Of a stretch of DNA of 64,000 nucleotides, positions 19,033 to 27,330 are shown piece by piece. The notes below the pieces were generated by a model that saw nothing but the letters and a program-made list of their open reading frames with translations, made no database searches and was not told where the DNA came from. The stretch is from a virus. The DNA lies in the IMG/VR virus record IMGVR_UViG_3300025881_000006, positions 62,001-126,000 of that record, one strand, 5' to 3'. Made by a program: the position numbers and the translations under genes. Within the stretch, counting starts at the first letter, position 1, and each line of letters starts with the position of its first letter.

Positions 19033-19419
19033 TTGATAACATCTAAAAAGAAGATGATAATTGATGCTCCTGAGGCATTGTCATCCGTCCCACCGTGGGA
19101 GCAAGAAGCCTTGTCCGAAGTAGGGTTACAACGAGATGTTGTAATGAATTATGTACTGTGGGCTATACAACAATACCACCATCACGATATCGAATTCGTT
19201 GAGACCATGTATATGTGTCTTGAAGATGACATAGAGACTAGTGGTGAGACATTAACCGATGTAAACGCGGTACGTTTAGACCAGTTAATAGAACATTACA
19301 TTAAAGTAGCGACTGAGTTGTATACACAGATAAAGTTGCTGTTAGACGAACAAGACGAGGATTCCTATATGTCAATACAAATGATAAATCCTTACCACTT
19401 GATAGTGGGGATAGAATGA
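19033..19419 (+). CDS. Small-gene array member 7, unknown, TTG start
   Basis: 128 residues from a TTG at 19033 preceded by GGAG at seven bases; the next in-frame ATG (19054) lacks a good site and would cut into the first strand, KKMIIDAPE. It continues ALSEVGLQRDVVMNYVLWAI, VRLDQLIEHYIKVATELY, and closes with YHLIVGIE. It is paralogous to member 6. Its end overlaps the next start (ATGA). Confidence 0.6.
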   Translation: MITSKKKMIIDAPEALSSVPPWEQEALSEVGLQRDVVMNYVLWAIQQYHHHDIEFVETMYMCLEDDIETSGETLTDVNAVRLDQLIEHYIKVATELYTQIKLLLDEQDEDSYMSIQMINPYHLIVGIE

Positions 19420-19793
19420 AAATAATAATAGACAGGTCTGAATTAGTAGACGAACGTCAAGAAACACTACCCGCCCATTTAGAGTTAGGTATACCAACGG
19501 AAGAAGTAATAGAGTGTGCAGCTGCTATTGTTAATGAGGAAAGAGCACTAGGGTCTAAGTTATCCACTAGTGACCGTCACCATGCGGTACAGGGCTTCCT
19601 AGGACATTATGGGATAGCCACAGGTAAGTCTGAAGTGGTTGCTAAGCAGGTAGCGGCATTAGAAAGTACTATCATGGAAACCGTTGAGGTGTTAGATAAT
19701 ATACTGACACGTACTAATCAGTTAATTGAATTGTATAGCTTTATAGAGGTGAAGCATTTAAATGATAATGCTATATCAGTAGAGGTAGTGTAA
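19416..19793 (+). CDS. Small-gene array member 8, unknown
   Basis: 125 residues. Opens MKIIIDRSELVDE, then LELGIPTEEVIECAAAIV, which is positioned like the LSELGL segment of members 6 and 7, a long helix pair ending ILTRTNQLIELYSF, and a closing strand AISVEVV. ATGA overlap upstream and TAATG overlap downstream show coupled translation. Confidence 0.65.
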   Translation: MKIIIDRSELVDERQETLPAHLELGIPTEEVIECAAAIVNEERALGSKLSTSDRHHAVQGFLGHYGIATGKSEVVAKQVAALESTIMETVEVLDNILTRTNQLIELYSFIEVKHLNDNAISVEVV

Positions 19794-20206
19794 TGAATCA
19801 ATTATCAACAAAGCAAGTCATTATTGACCCTACTACTATAGAGGCAATGTACGACGTCCTAAAGATGGAATGGTTACAACGCTGGAAACACATCATTGTA
19901 GAAGTACCCTTTAAAACGTTCATTGATTTCTTACTTAGATACATGAACCTGTATAGAACCGGTGATGATGCTTCGTTTATAGCAGATATGTTTTGTAGAA
20001 GGATGGACTTACCTCCAATCTCAGATGAAGCATTTCTTACACTTAACAATGTGTGTAAAGAGTTACAACAGTTAAGTAGGTTAGTCAACCCCCATTTAGA
20101 TGGCATGAGGTTGGTATCCATTAATAAACACGTACTAGTAATAGAGATACAGGCCCATGTCACAATTAGTAATACTACAAACCCAAGACCTGCTAATCGA
20201 ATTTAA
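19793..20206 (+). CDS. Small-gene array member 9, unknown
   Basis: 137 residues. Strand KQVIIDPTTI, helical body with ISDEAFLTLNNVCKELQQL, closing strand HVLVIEIQAHV, then about a dozen residues that overlap the next gene by 50 bases. The IID after the first strand is shared with members 7 and 8. No known family. Confidence 0.62.
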   Translation: MNQLSTKQVIIDPTTIEAMYDVLKMEWLQRWKHIIVEVPFKTFIDFLLRYMNLYRTGDDASFIADMFCRRMDLPPISDEAFLTLNNVCKELQQLSRLVNPHLDGMRLVSINKHVLVIEIQAHVTISNTTNPRPANRI

Positions 20207-20504
20207 TCAAACTATCTATGGATTGAGTGATTTATCTATCGAGGATAAAGATATAATTTCAGTAGCTCTTATGTGTACTACCTACAGTCCAAACGATGTA
20301 GATGATTACAGAGATGTATTAATAGGTAAGTATATATCCACGCTAGCATTAAACGTCAGTGAGAGTGAAACCTTACACGGCGCTATATTGAAGTTAGTAC
20401 TAGAATTTCAACTACGATTACAACGCAGTGGTCATGAAACAGTAGGTAAGACCATAGAGCTTGACCGTGTAATTGAAGATGACATATTTGTCAAAATAGG
20501 CTGA
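20157..20504 (+). CDS. Small-gene array member 10, unknown
   Basis: 115 residues with ACAGG five bases before the ATG, inside the end of member 9. Strand SQLVILQTQD, helices including LHGAILKLVLEFQLRL, closing strand DIFVKIG. The layout is again strand, helices, strand. No known family. Confidence 0.62.
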   Translation: MSQLVILQTQDLLIEFNQTIYGLSDLSIEDKDIISVALMCTTYSPNDVDDYRDVLIGKYISTLALNVSESETLHGAILKLVLEFQLRLQRSGHETVGKTIELDRVIEDDIFVKIG

Positions 20505-20510
20505 TGTATT

Positions 20511-20885
20511 ATGTTTAAGTTAATAGTAGTAGAAGTAGAAGAACTCAATCCAATATTCAGAGCACTAGGAGCTACCATATTCCCCGACTCTGAAGTATAT
20601 CAAGTTGATGTAGTGAATATGTTAAACCGTGCCTTAACTCATATTACCGAACATGGTAAAATAGAGAGTAGGGCACTTAGTGACAAATCCTATGTATTAT
20701 TAGACCTAGCACCTATAGTCGATGATTGGCTTGAAGTACTAGGCACTTTCCTAACACAGCACAATCTCGGATGGGACTGCTGTACATCAATTGAAGCTTT
20801 AGACTCTAAGGGTTCAGTGGCACTACTTTTTGGAGATTACAGTTATGGAGATTTTCACCGGTGTACGAATCTTCGACACGGTTAA
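20511..20885 (+). CDS. Small-gene array member 11, unknown
   Basis: 124 residues. Strand FKLIVVEVEEL at the start, helices around DVVNMLNRALTHI, closing strand GSVALLFGDY, then a short tail overlapping the next gene by 41 bases. It is the last member with the common layout. Confidence 0.6.
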   Translation: MFKLIVVEVEELNPIFRALGATIFPDSEVYQVDVVNMLNRALTHITEHGKIESRALSDKSYVLLDLAPIVDDWLEVLGTFLTQHNLGWDCCTSIEALDSKGSVALLFGDYSYGDFHRCTNLRHG

Positions 20886-21252
20886 CTTTAGCTTACACGC
20901 CAATACGACAATAGGCACAACGTTCAAGCGTGTTAAGATTAAAGGTATAGTCGATTTCGATACAGCCCGTACGCTAATAGACCCTATAGCACTACATGAG
21001 AATATCATCCCTAACCTGCCAGACGGTACGTTAGATGACCCACGTCAATACTCTTATCTTAAAGTAGAGTTATTAAATGGTGATACTACGTTTGTAGGTG
21101 TTCCTTGGATAGTAGCGGCAAGTGTGGTCAAGGTTACTTCTGGTAAACTGACTATTGTGATAGGTGATATTGATGTTACTAAGGTGGATGATGTACTGAC
21201 TGCATTATCTGCTAATAACTTCAAAGTGACGTCCTCGGACTTCAGTGGATAG
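20845..21252 (+). CDS. Unknown strand-rich protein ending the array operon
   Basis: 135 residues from ATG 20845, nine bases after GGAG; a TTG at 20830 is the alternative. Unlike the preceding eleven it is almost all beta-strand (FKRVKIKGIVDFDTA, KLTIVIGDIDV) and has no helical core, so it is not a member of that family. A small beta-barrel is plausible. Function unknown. Confidence 0.55.
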   Translation: MEIFTGVRIFDTVNFSLHANTTIGTTFKRVKIKGIVDFDTARTLIDPIALHENIIPNLPDGTLDDPRQYSYLKVELLNGDTTFVGVPWIVAASVVKVTSGKLTIVIGDIDVTKVDDVLTALSANNFKVTSSDFSG

Positions 21253-21380
21253 TAAAAAAATAGTGTATAACCAATACTATGTACTGTAACAGTAGTTCCG
21301 CCAATTCTGCCGTTACGTAAAACGACCTGTCGCCAGCGGGAAGTTGGGTCTTCGTGACCTCTATATTTGTCGAACGGACT

Positions 21381-21402
21381 CTCCCGACCATAAGGTCGGG
21401 AG
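21381..21402 (+). terminator. Perfect 9-bp terminator hairpin
   Basis: CTCCCGACC pairs with GGTCGGGAG around ATAA, then TTGTCTTTCTTATGCCC and a run of six T. It ends the array operon or a short RNA, just before the polymerase promoter region. Confidence 0.75.
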
Positions 21403-21458
21403 TTGTCTTTCTTATGCCCTTTTTTCTTTGATTTGGCTACTTTTCTTTTTATGCCGTC

Positions 21459-21480
21459 ACCTCAGTTATGACAATATAGT
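21459..21480 (+). promoter_or_regulatory. Degenerate promoter-like motif before DNA polymerase
   Basis: ACCTCAGTTATG followed by ACAATATAGTAACA resembles the ACCTACATTATC class with several mismatches, 20 bases before the polymerase ATG and right after a TTATGCCGT element. Low certainty. Confidence 0.3.
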
Positions 21481-21499
21481 AACAACAAGAGGATTGGCA

Positions 21500-23626
21500 A
21501 TGCAACATTTTATCAACGATACCCATGCATACGGACGTGATTTAAATATAGTAAGTAACTATCATCACGATACCGCTACGTATATAGCTAAGATGACAGG
21601 TCAGGATATGGATTACTGTTTATCTTGGGTTAAACAACAGACTAGTCCTGGCGGTACTATGGCTGGACATGACCCTGAGCTATTATGTTTATCTAAAGAG
21701 ACCCCTGGGAACCGTACACGCATCCCTATGACGTTCTTACAGTACTTACATGAAGTAGAAGAACGTAAAGCTTTAACTTCACCCACAATGGCTGCCTATT
21801 TAAACCCTAACGAGCGTAAGTCTATACTGGCTAAGTATATTGATGGTAACATCAAACTACGTTCTAAGGTTAAGAAGCAGATGTTCCAAGACAAAATGGA
21901 TGGCAATAAGCAAGCTGCTGCTGATGGACAGAAGATTCAATCCACCTTTAAGATAAAGAACAACTCACTATCAGGTGCCCACGCCTCTCCATATACGCCG
22001 TTGTTTAACAAATCTACTCACTCAACTCTGACATCTACTTGTCGTAGTGCTACTGGTTATGCTAATGCTAACAATGAACGGTTCTTATTTGGTAATCGAC
22101 ATTACTACGCTTTGAATGTAACACTTGAAAATATCATCTCAATTGTTAATCAAGCAGACTATGCATTAATAGAACGGGCTATGGTAGAATATGAGTTAGT
22201 AGTACCAAGTATTACAGATGTTTGTGCAGCTATTAAACGCTCTACTGATTTATATTGGGCTAACTCTGTATGGACAGCGCAGATAGAAGCATTAGTGTCT
22301 AAGTTAACCGACATAGAACGTGCAGCCTATCTCTACACTGCCGATATGTATCACCTACGAGTATTAAACCCAGACATGGTGTATAACTTCCTAGATAAGT
22401 TGTCTACTAAGTTAGATACACCACATCCAGACCCAGACCCTATTATTAAAGCATTAGATGCTGACTTGATAGCGTATATTGGTATCCTGTGCTCTAAAGA
22501 GTTAAATGGTAATACTATCTGGGATGCCAAGGATAAGAATCCTGAGAACTATGCAATCATTGCTAATAATGCAGCGAACGTAATAGGTGTGTTAGATAGC
22601 TACCGTTTACTGATACGTGCCTTTTGGGTAACGAACTCACCACCTAGTGCTATTGCATTCTTTACAGATTCAATTCGCCGTGGGGTATTAGTGTCTGATA
22701 CAGATTCTACTATCTTTACGGTGCAGGATTGGACTACGTGGTTCTTAAAGGGTATTAAGTTTGGTGAGAAGAATGATGCCCTGTGTGCAGCTATTGTCTA
22801 TATGGCTTCACAGACAACCATTCATTTACTTGCACAACTATCTGGTGCGATGGGTGTTATACCTGAACATATGTCTTTACTATCAATGAAGAATGAGTTT
22901 ATGTTCCCGACTCTATTGTTAACCTCACGTGCTAAGCATTATGCGTCGTATATCTCAGCCCAAGAAGGGAACGTATTTCCTAAGATGGATACTGAGATTA
23001 AAGGGGTGGCTTTAAAATCATCTAAAGCACCACAGCACGTTATTGATAAGTTACACAAGTTCATCATGGAACCTATGGATTTAGTATTAGCCAGTAAGAA
23101 GGTATCTGTTAAGAAGATGTTAACAGAAGTAGCTGAACTAGAACGTGAGATTGAAAACTCTATCTCAACTGGTAAGGTTGATTACTTGACTACGTCTAAT
23201 ATTAAAGAACGTGAGTCTTACGCTAATCCTAAGAGTTCTAACTTTATCTACTACGACATGTGGGAAATGGTATTTGCACCGAAGTACGGCCCTGCCCCAT
23301 TACCACCTTATCGTGCTGTAAAGGTATCTATGCGTTCAACTAGCGGTACTACACTTCGTAAGTGGATTGATAGTATCGAAGATAAAGAAATGGCAGAACG
23401 TTTAAAGACTTGGGTATCTGAAAACAATCGCTTAGGTGGTATGCAGCAAATTCTAGTACCTATAGAAGTAGCTGTTACGTCTGGGATACCTAAAGAAATA
23501 ACGATGAATGCGGATACTCGTAAGGTAGTGTATTCAACCGTAGAGCCATTCTATTTGATACTTGAATCGTTTGGCGTGTATATGCGTGATAAAAATATCA
23601 CTAAGTTAGTTAGCGACTTTCATTAG
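21500..23626 (+). CDS. Family-B DNA polymerase, C-terminal part (motifs B and C)
   Basis: 708 residues from ATG 21500 with AGAGG upstream. Motif B of family-B polymerases is KIKNNSLSG at residues 151-159, and motif C is the metal-binding DTDS at 400-403 (SDTDSTIF). Downstream TSRAKHYASYISAQEG and KGVALKSSKAP match the usual post-motif-C region that contacts the primer. No exonuclease domain and no motif A (SLYP type) is present, so the gene encodes only the later half of a split polymerase; the partner must lie outside the window. The region between motifs B and C is longer than usual. This is as I recall for phiKZ-like replicases. It has a separate promoter region. Confidence 0.85.
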   Translation: MQHFINDTHAYGRDLNIVSNYHHDTATYIAKMTGQDMDYCLSWVKQQTSPGGTMAGHDPELLCLSKETPGNRTRIPMTFLQYLHEVEERKALTSPTMAAYLNPNERKSILAKYIDGNIKLRSKVKKQMFQDKMDGNKQAAADGQKIQSTFKIKNNSLSGAHASPYTPLFNKSTHSTLTSTCRSATGYANANNERFLFGNRHYYALNVTLENIISIVNQADYALIERAMVEYELVVPSITDVCAAIKRSTDLYWANSVWTAQIEALVSKLTDIERAAYLYTADMYHLRVLNPDMVYNFLDKLSTKLDTPHPDPDPIIKALDADLIAYIGILCSKELNGNTIWDAKDKNPENYAIIANNAANVIGVLDSYRLLIRAFWVTNSPPSAIAFFTDSIRRGVLVSDTDSTIFTVQDWTTWFLKGIKFGEKNDALCAAIVYMASQTTIHLLAQLSGAMGVIPEHMSLLSMKNEFMFPTLLLTSRAKHYASYISAQEGNVFPKMDTEIKGVALKSSKAPQHVIDKLHKFIMEPMDLVLASKKVSVKKMLTEVAELEREIENSISTGKVDYLTTSNIKERESYANPKSSNFIYYDMWEMVFAPKYGPAPLPPYRAVKVSMRSTSGTTLRKWIDSIEDKEMAERLKTWVSENNRLGGMQQILVPIEVAVTSGIPKEITMNADTRKVVYSTVEPFYLILESFGVYMRDKNITKLVSDFH

Positions 23627-23633
23627 GAGTATT

Positions 23634-23963
23634 ATGGCACAAAGTGCATTAATGGAGTTACCACCTTGGTATAGTCATCCAACTTTCAAGAATGGTAACT
23701 CCAAACTAATCAAAGGCATGATAGTAACGCCTATTGAGCCCATCCTTACAGAGTCCCCTAACGAATATGACCCACAAGTCTACGCTTACCCCGGTGAGCG
23801 TTTAAAGGTGGTACGTAATAACAAGATAGGGGATTACCCAATTGAGGTACAGCACAGTCATATGCGTGACCAAACCTTCTTTGTTAAGGCTGAGGAAATA
23901 ACTATCTCTAGAGGAGTAAAAGACATCTTTTACCCCATTGACGGCATAAGAAAAAAGCAGTAG
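23634..23963 (+). CDS. Unknown small protein
   Basis: 109 residues, GGAG before the ATG, seven bases after the polymerase gene and so in its operon. Pro- and Tyr-rich strands (YAYPGERLKVVRNNKIGDYPIEVQ broken across two strands) suggest a small beta fold. Its last codons lie within the terminator hairpin. A polymerase accessory role is only suggested by position. Confidence 0.6.
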   Translation: MAQSALMELPPWYSHPTFKNGNSKLIKGMIVTPIEPILTESPNEYDPQVYAYPGERLKVVRNNKIGDYPIEVQHSHMRDQTFFVKAEEITISRGVKDIFYPIDGIRKKQ

Positions 23964-23987
23964 GGTTATCCTACTGCTTTATGCCGT
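23941..23987. terminator. Bidirectional terminator with ACGGCATAA/TTATGCCGT outer stem
   Basis: ACGGCATAA at 23941-23949 pairs with TTATGCCGT at 23979-23987; inside, AGCAGTAGG pairs with CCTACTGCT. It has an A-tract on one side and T on the other and lies between two convergent genes, overlapping the ends of both. It is the clearest example of the full element. Confidence 0.8.
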
Positions 23988-25078
23988 TATTCAATTATTA
24001 AAGATAGTTCTTCTAACATAGTGTCAAGATGTAATTGTAACATTGCATCTGGTGCGTTCTTAGTTAGCTTATCTGTTTTGATACGTCTTAACTGTCGTTT
24101 TAATTGCTTAGCCCAACGTCTATCTTCACCTTGTTGATTAATAAGGTAGAAGTGAGATAAGAATAATACATACGGTAACCACATCGCAAGGATGGCCCAA
24201 TAAATCTGTCTGGTTTCAGTAAGACTAGTAAAGGGTAGGATATCGCGTAATGTATTATCTATTGTCAAAGGGATATTATCCAACACGTCCTCAGTAGATG
24301 CAGCTGAGTCGTAGAGGTACTCCATGACATCAGGTACTTCTTTATCAAAAGACCCGGTATGTTTAGCCAGTGCTAATGGAGTGCGTTCTATAACCTTAGA
24401 GGGAGTAATGTCGTTATTGATATCCCGATAGCGATTAAACATGGCTATCTCTAACTGCCTATCAATCATATTCCCCAACACATAACGGTATATGAACTGT
24501 TGTGTAGTCTGACGTCTGTCGATAGGTTTACTGTTCTGCAAGTTAGCCCAATGGGTATATTGAATAGTCAGTAAGGGAATATCAATCATTATCACTGCAT
24601 AGCCAAACGCATCTGTTTGTTCTACACCGTAAGGTACGTTGAAATTTAAATCGCTGCTAGGATGATATAGGATACGTACTGCACTTATACTATCCCAGTT
24701 AAGCAATTCGTCCTGTGCGTTGAACTCTGGACGATTAAGTGTACCTGCAATAACAATCTCCTTAACGTCTCCGCCGTAGAAATTACCAGAGGTAAGCTCA
24801 CCGGATTGAATGTCTGTGGAGATACGTAAACCTCGTGCTATCTCTTCCGCTACATCTTCTACTAAGTCATAATGACGAAGTGCAGTGGTTGCAGGGGCAG
24901 GTGGTATACTCTCTAGTAGTTTTACCAAGAGGTGATTACTGCGCAAACGCTTAGTTGATGTACGGACATATTCTGACATCTTAAGTAAGTTAGCATTCAA
25001 ACCCTTCTGGGCTTGAAATAGTCCGGGGAATACCCGAGTGTTTCTATTAGCCTTTAAAGGTGAGAAGAACGATTGCAT
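23987..25078 (-). CDS. Unknown, probably virion structural (phiKZ gp53 position)
   Basis: 363 residues. I chose ATG 25078 because AAGGG lies eight bases upstream; two earlier in-frame ATGs lack such sites. Helical N-terminal region, then a mixed region, and a C-terminal helix-rich part with a hydrophobic stretch (YWAILAMWLPYVLFLSHFY) that could be a membrane segment or a buried helix. It lies alone on the minus strand before chmA. Function inferred only from location. Confidence 0.5.
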   Translation of the reverse strand: MQSFFSPLKANRNTRVFPGLFQAQKGLNANLLKMSEYVRTSTKRLRSNHLLVKLLESIPPAPATTALRHYDLVEDVAEEIARGLRISTDIQSGELTSGNFYGGDVKEIVIAGTLNRPEFNAQDELLNWDSISAVRILYHPSSDLNFNVPYGVEQTDAFGYAVIMIDIPLLTIQYTHWANLQNSKPIDRRQTTQQFIYRYVLGNMIDRQLEIAMFNRYRDINNDITPSKVIERTPLALAKHTGSFDKEVPDVMEYLYDSAASTEDVLDNIPLTIDNTLRDILPFTSLTETRQIYWAILAMWLPYVLFLSHFYLINQQGEDRRWAKQLKRQLRRIKTDKLTKNAPDAMLQLHLDTMLEELSLIIE

Positions 25079-25230
25079 ATAGGTGCCCTTAGTCTTAACA
25101 GATGTGGTGTGTAAAAAAAGAATGCTCATGATACATAGTATAGAGGATGCCTGTGTATCCACACGGTGAGCGAGAGCTCATCATGCACAGTCCCCTATGG
25201 TGTCGTTTGTGTTATTGAAACTGTTTTGAC

Positions 25231-25256
25231 ACCTACATCATCACCGTGGTATAACT
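25231..25256 (+). promoter_or_regulatory. Phage promoter motif for chmA
   Basis: ACCTACATCATC followed 19 bases from its start by TATAAC. It lies about 60 bases before the chmA start. The 236-base gap holds this motif and no other gene. Confidence 0.65.
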
Positions 25257-25314
25257 ACGTAGTTATTCCATTAACTAGTTAATGTTCGACAAATATAAAA
25301 AAGGTATTATTATT

Positions 25315-27195
25315 ATGGCTATAGATAAAGGTAACGATAAAGCAGCACCAAAAACTGCTATGGCAGATGCAATGACTGAAGCTACAGGTAACCAAAGTAC
25401 GCAACAACGTGCTCAAAGTAACCAGCGTCAGACATCATCAGAGCGTCCATCCTTAAGTGGATTGAATGCGTTCTTGGCCAACCCTATATCGCGTAACAGT
25501 GCCGGTGAAGTAACTTCTGCTTACTTGAATACGTTCAAGAAGTTGTTAGCGAACGAAAGCTCACCTGCTATTAAAACTATTAAAATTGATGCAATCAATG
25601 GAGATGCCAACTCCCTTGCCCTTTCTGCAATCGTTTTACAGTTACCAATCGATGGTATCGTCGCATGTTATACATTCATTGTAGAAGCATCTGGTGATAA
25701 GTTAGCTGACCGTGTTGTAACTATCGGTCAAAATCAAGTAGGTATTGCAGTAACGTCGGGCGATGTTTACGATGACTACCTATGGAAGCAAGTAAATAAC
25801 GTATTGAGTAATCAGTACGACAGCGCACGTCTAGTAGATGTAGGTGCATGTGTAATACCAGCCACTACCGTAGCTACAAACGAAACGGCAATACACGCAC
25901 TTATGTACCATGCGGTTACTGCATGTTGGACAACGTTAATGCGTATCACGCAAGCGTCAGTACCTACATTGTCAGTATCTGATATTAACACTCGTGACAT
26001 CTTAGTTGCTAAGTTGATATACGCACCGGGCGATACTCAAACTGCTGCTGGTTCAGTTGTACGTTCTGATGTTGAAATTAACCTTAACGGTATTTTACAA
26101 ACAGGCGATGCGACTTCTGCTAAACAGCAAGTACGTCTATCATCTGTTGATGGTTTTGTAGACACAGTCTTCATTCCTAAAGCACCACATAACCCAGCGA
26201 CCATGTATGGCCAGGCTCCAGACCTTCGCCAGTATCAGCCACGTTTCGTAATGACTGATGTTGAATCTGGATTAGATGCAAACAACTTAGAACTACAATT
26301 GTTAGCCATCTCAACTACAATGTTGTTGACAATGCAGTCTGGTTGGACACATTGCTTTAAGCCTCAGTATGGTGGTAAAGGTACTGACCTTAAAGATATC
26401 GGTGCAGTTGGTTACGAAATCAACTTCAACCCAACCGATCCTAATGCACCATTAGCCAAGATTAATACTAAGTCTGATAAGTTCTCTGAGTCTGATTTAT
26501 ACCAGCTGATTCAAACTACTTACCATCCTGAACTAATCTTCTCTCTTGATATCGAAGAGTGTGGTGAGTTAACGTGGTTGCAAGAAACCTTCCTTGCAGC
26601 AGCAGTAGGTAACCCTAAAGCTTCTAATGCAATCATCAAGGCGTGTGATAACTTGACCAATGGTCAGTTCTCTAACATCTACCAAGGTGGTCGTCCATTA
26701 ACAAATGAAGTTATCCGGGTTCACTTGGGATACTACGAAGACGAGAAAGGTCAACAGCGTGACATCCGTGATTTGGATTACGTTGCTATACTTAACTTGT
26801 TTGGTGGTCGTGATATGGCTGTTGTTGAACAGTTCTCTAACACGTACGACCGTACAGATATCCCTGAAGAAATACGTTTGTCAGAGCGTGCTAACATCAT
26901 CCGTAATGCCTTGGGTGAAACAGTACGCATCACTGGCTACGCTCGTCGTGTAACATTCGACCCTAAGTTCATGGAAGCATTATCTAGTGCTATCACAGCT
27001 GCCGGTCTTACAGTACGTCCTGAAGGTATCTTCAGTAACAATGCTGGTGTTGTACGTGGTAATCCAAACTCTGCCAATCTTGGTGTAGGTATGGGTGCAG
27101 CGGACGCATACTTCAAAACTGCGGGTAGTGGTTTCCAAGGTCATAGCCAAGGTAACTACGGTTCACGCATGGGTTCCAATTTCTGGAATAACTAG
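25315..27195 (+). CDS. chmA: Chimallin, phage nucleus shell protein (candidate)
   Basis: 626 residues from ATG 25315, ten bases after AAAAAAGG; the in-frame ATG at 25282 has no ribosome site. The length fits chimallins (about 600-630). The protein has a disordered Gln/Ser/Thr-rich N-terminus, a large alpha/beta core, and a Gly/Asn/Ser-rich disordered C-terminal tail ending in MGSNFWNN, as expected for subunits joined by flexible terminal segments. The next gene is the beta' N-half with NADFDGD, the same order as phiKZ gp54-gp55 (from memory). It has its own strong promoter motif and terminator, consistent with a very abundant product. In the family, ChmA assembles the square-lattice shell that shields replicating DNA. 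The identity rests on order, size and tails, not on an alignment. Confidence 0.78.
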   Translation: MAIDKGNDKAAPKTAMADAMTEATGNQSTQQRAQSNQRQTSSERPSLSGLNAFLANPISRNSAGEVTSAYLNTFKKLLANESSPAIKTIKIDAINGDANSLALSAIVLQLPIDGIVACYTFIVEASGDKLADRVVTIGQNQVGIAVTSGDVYDDYLWKQVNNVLSNQYDSARLVDVGACVIPATTVATNETAIHALMYHAVTACWTTLMRITQASVPTLSVSDINTRDILVAKLIYAPGDTQTAAGSVVRSDVEINLNGILQTGDATSAKQQVRLSSVDGFVDTVFIPKAPHNPATMYGQAPDLRQYQPRFVMTDVESGLDANNLELQLLAISTTMLLTMQSGWTHCFKPQYGGKGTDLKDIGAVGYEINFNPTDPNAPLAKINTKSDKFSESDLYQLIQTTYHPELIFSLDIEECGELTWLQETFLAAAVGNPKASNAIIKACDNLTNGQFSNIYQGGRPLTNEVIRVHLGYYEDEKGQQRDIRDLDYVAILNLFGGRDMAVVEQFSNTYDRTDIPEEIRLSERANIIRNALGETVRITGYARRVTFDPKFMEALSSAITAAGLTVRPEGIFSNNAGVVRGNPNSANLGVGMGAADAYFKTAGSGFQGHSQGNYGSRMGSNFWNN

Positions 27196-27219
27196 TTAGT
27201 ACTGACGTAAAGTCATTTG

Positions 27220-27253
27220 AGAGGGGGTAACTCCCCTCTTTTTTTGTGCCGTC
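27220..27253 (+). terminator. Terminator after chmA
   Basis: AGAGGGG pairs with CCCCTCT around GTAACT, followed by seven T and then GTGCCGTC, a variant of the post-terminator element. Confidence 0.85.
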
Positions 27254-27272
27254 ATGAGTTAAATATTTACAG

Positions 27273-27298
27273 ACCTACATCATTATTGTGTTAGATAA
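27273..27298 (+). promoter_or_regulatory. Phage promoter motif for the beta' N gene
   Basis: ACCTACATCATTATTGTGT then TAGATAAC, 33 bases before the ATG. A near-consensus copy. Confidence 0.65.
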
Positions 27299-27330
27299 CC
27301 CTTACAAATGATACTAATAAAGGAGTGAAC

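Larger units (their letters stand above)
21253..21499 (+). ncRNA. Structured non-coding leader or small RNA before DNA polymerase
   Basis: 247 bases with no supported gene. An in-frame extension of the polymerase frame to 21344 lacks a ribosome site. The stretch has a possible CCGC/GCGG pairing near 21300-21340, a small GGTC-TTCGT-GACC hairpin near 21347-21360, and a strong terminator at 21381-21402 followed by T-rich DNA. It could be a short stable RNA or an attenuated leader. The extent is a guess. Confidence 0.3.

Noticed and set aside
21344-21499. A 52-residue N-terminal extension of the DNA polymerase with a hydrophobic stretch
   Set aside because: It would translate through the terminator hairpin and T-rich tract and has no ribosome site, while ATG 21500 has a good one.
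25282-25314. An earlier start for chmA adding 11 residues
   Set aside because: No ribosome binding sequence precedes it, while AAAAAAGG is placed for ATG 25315.
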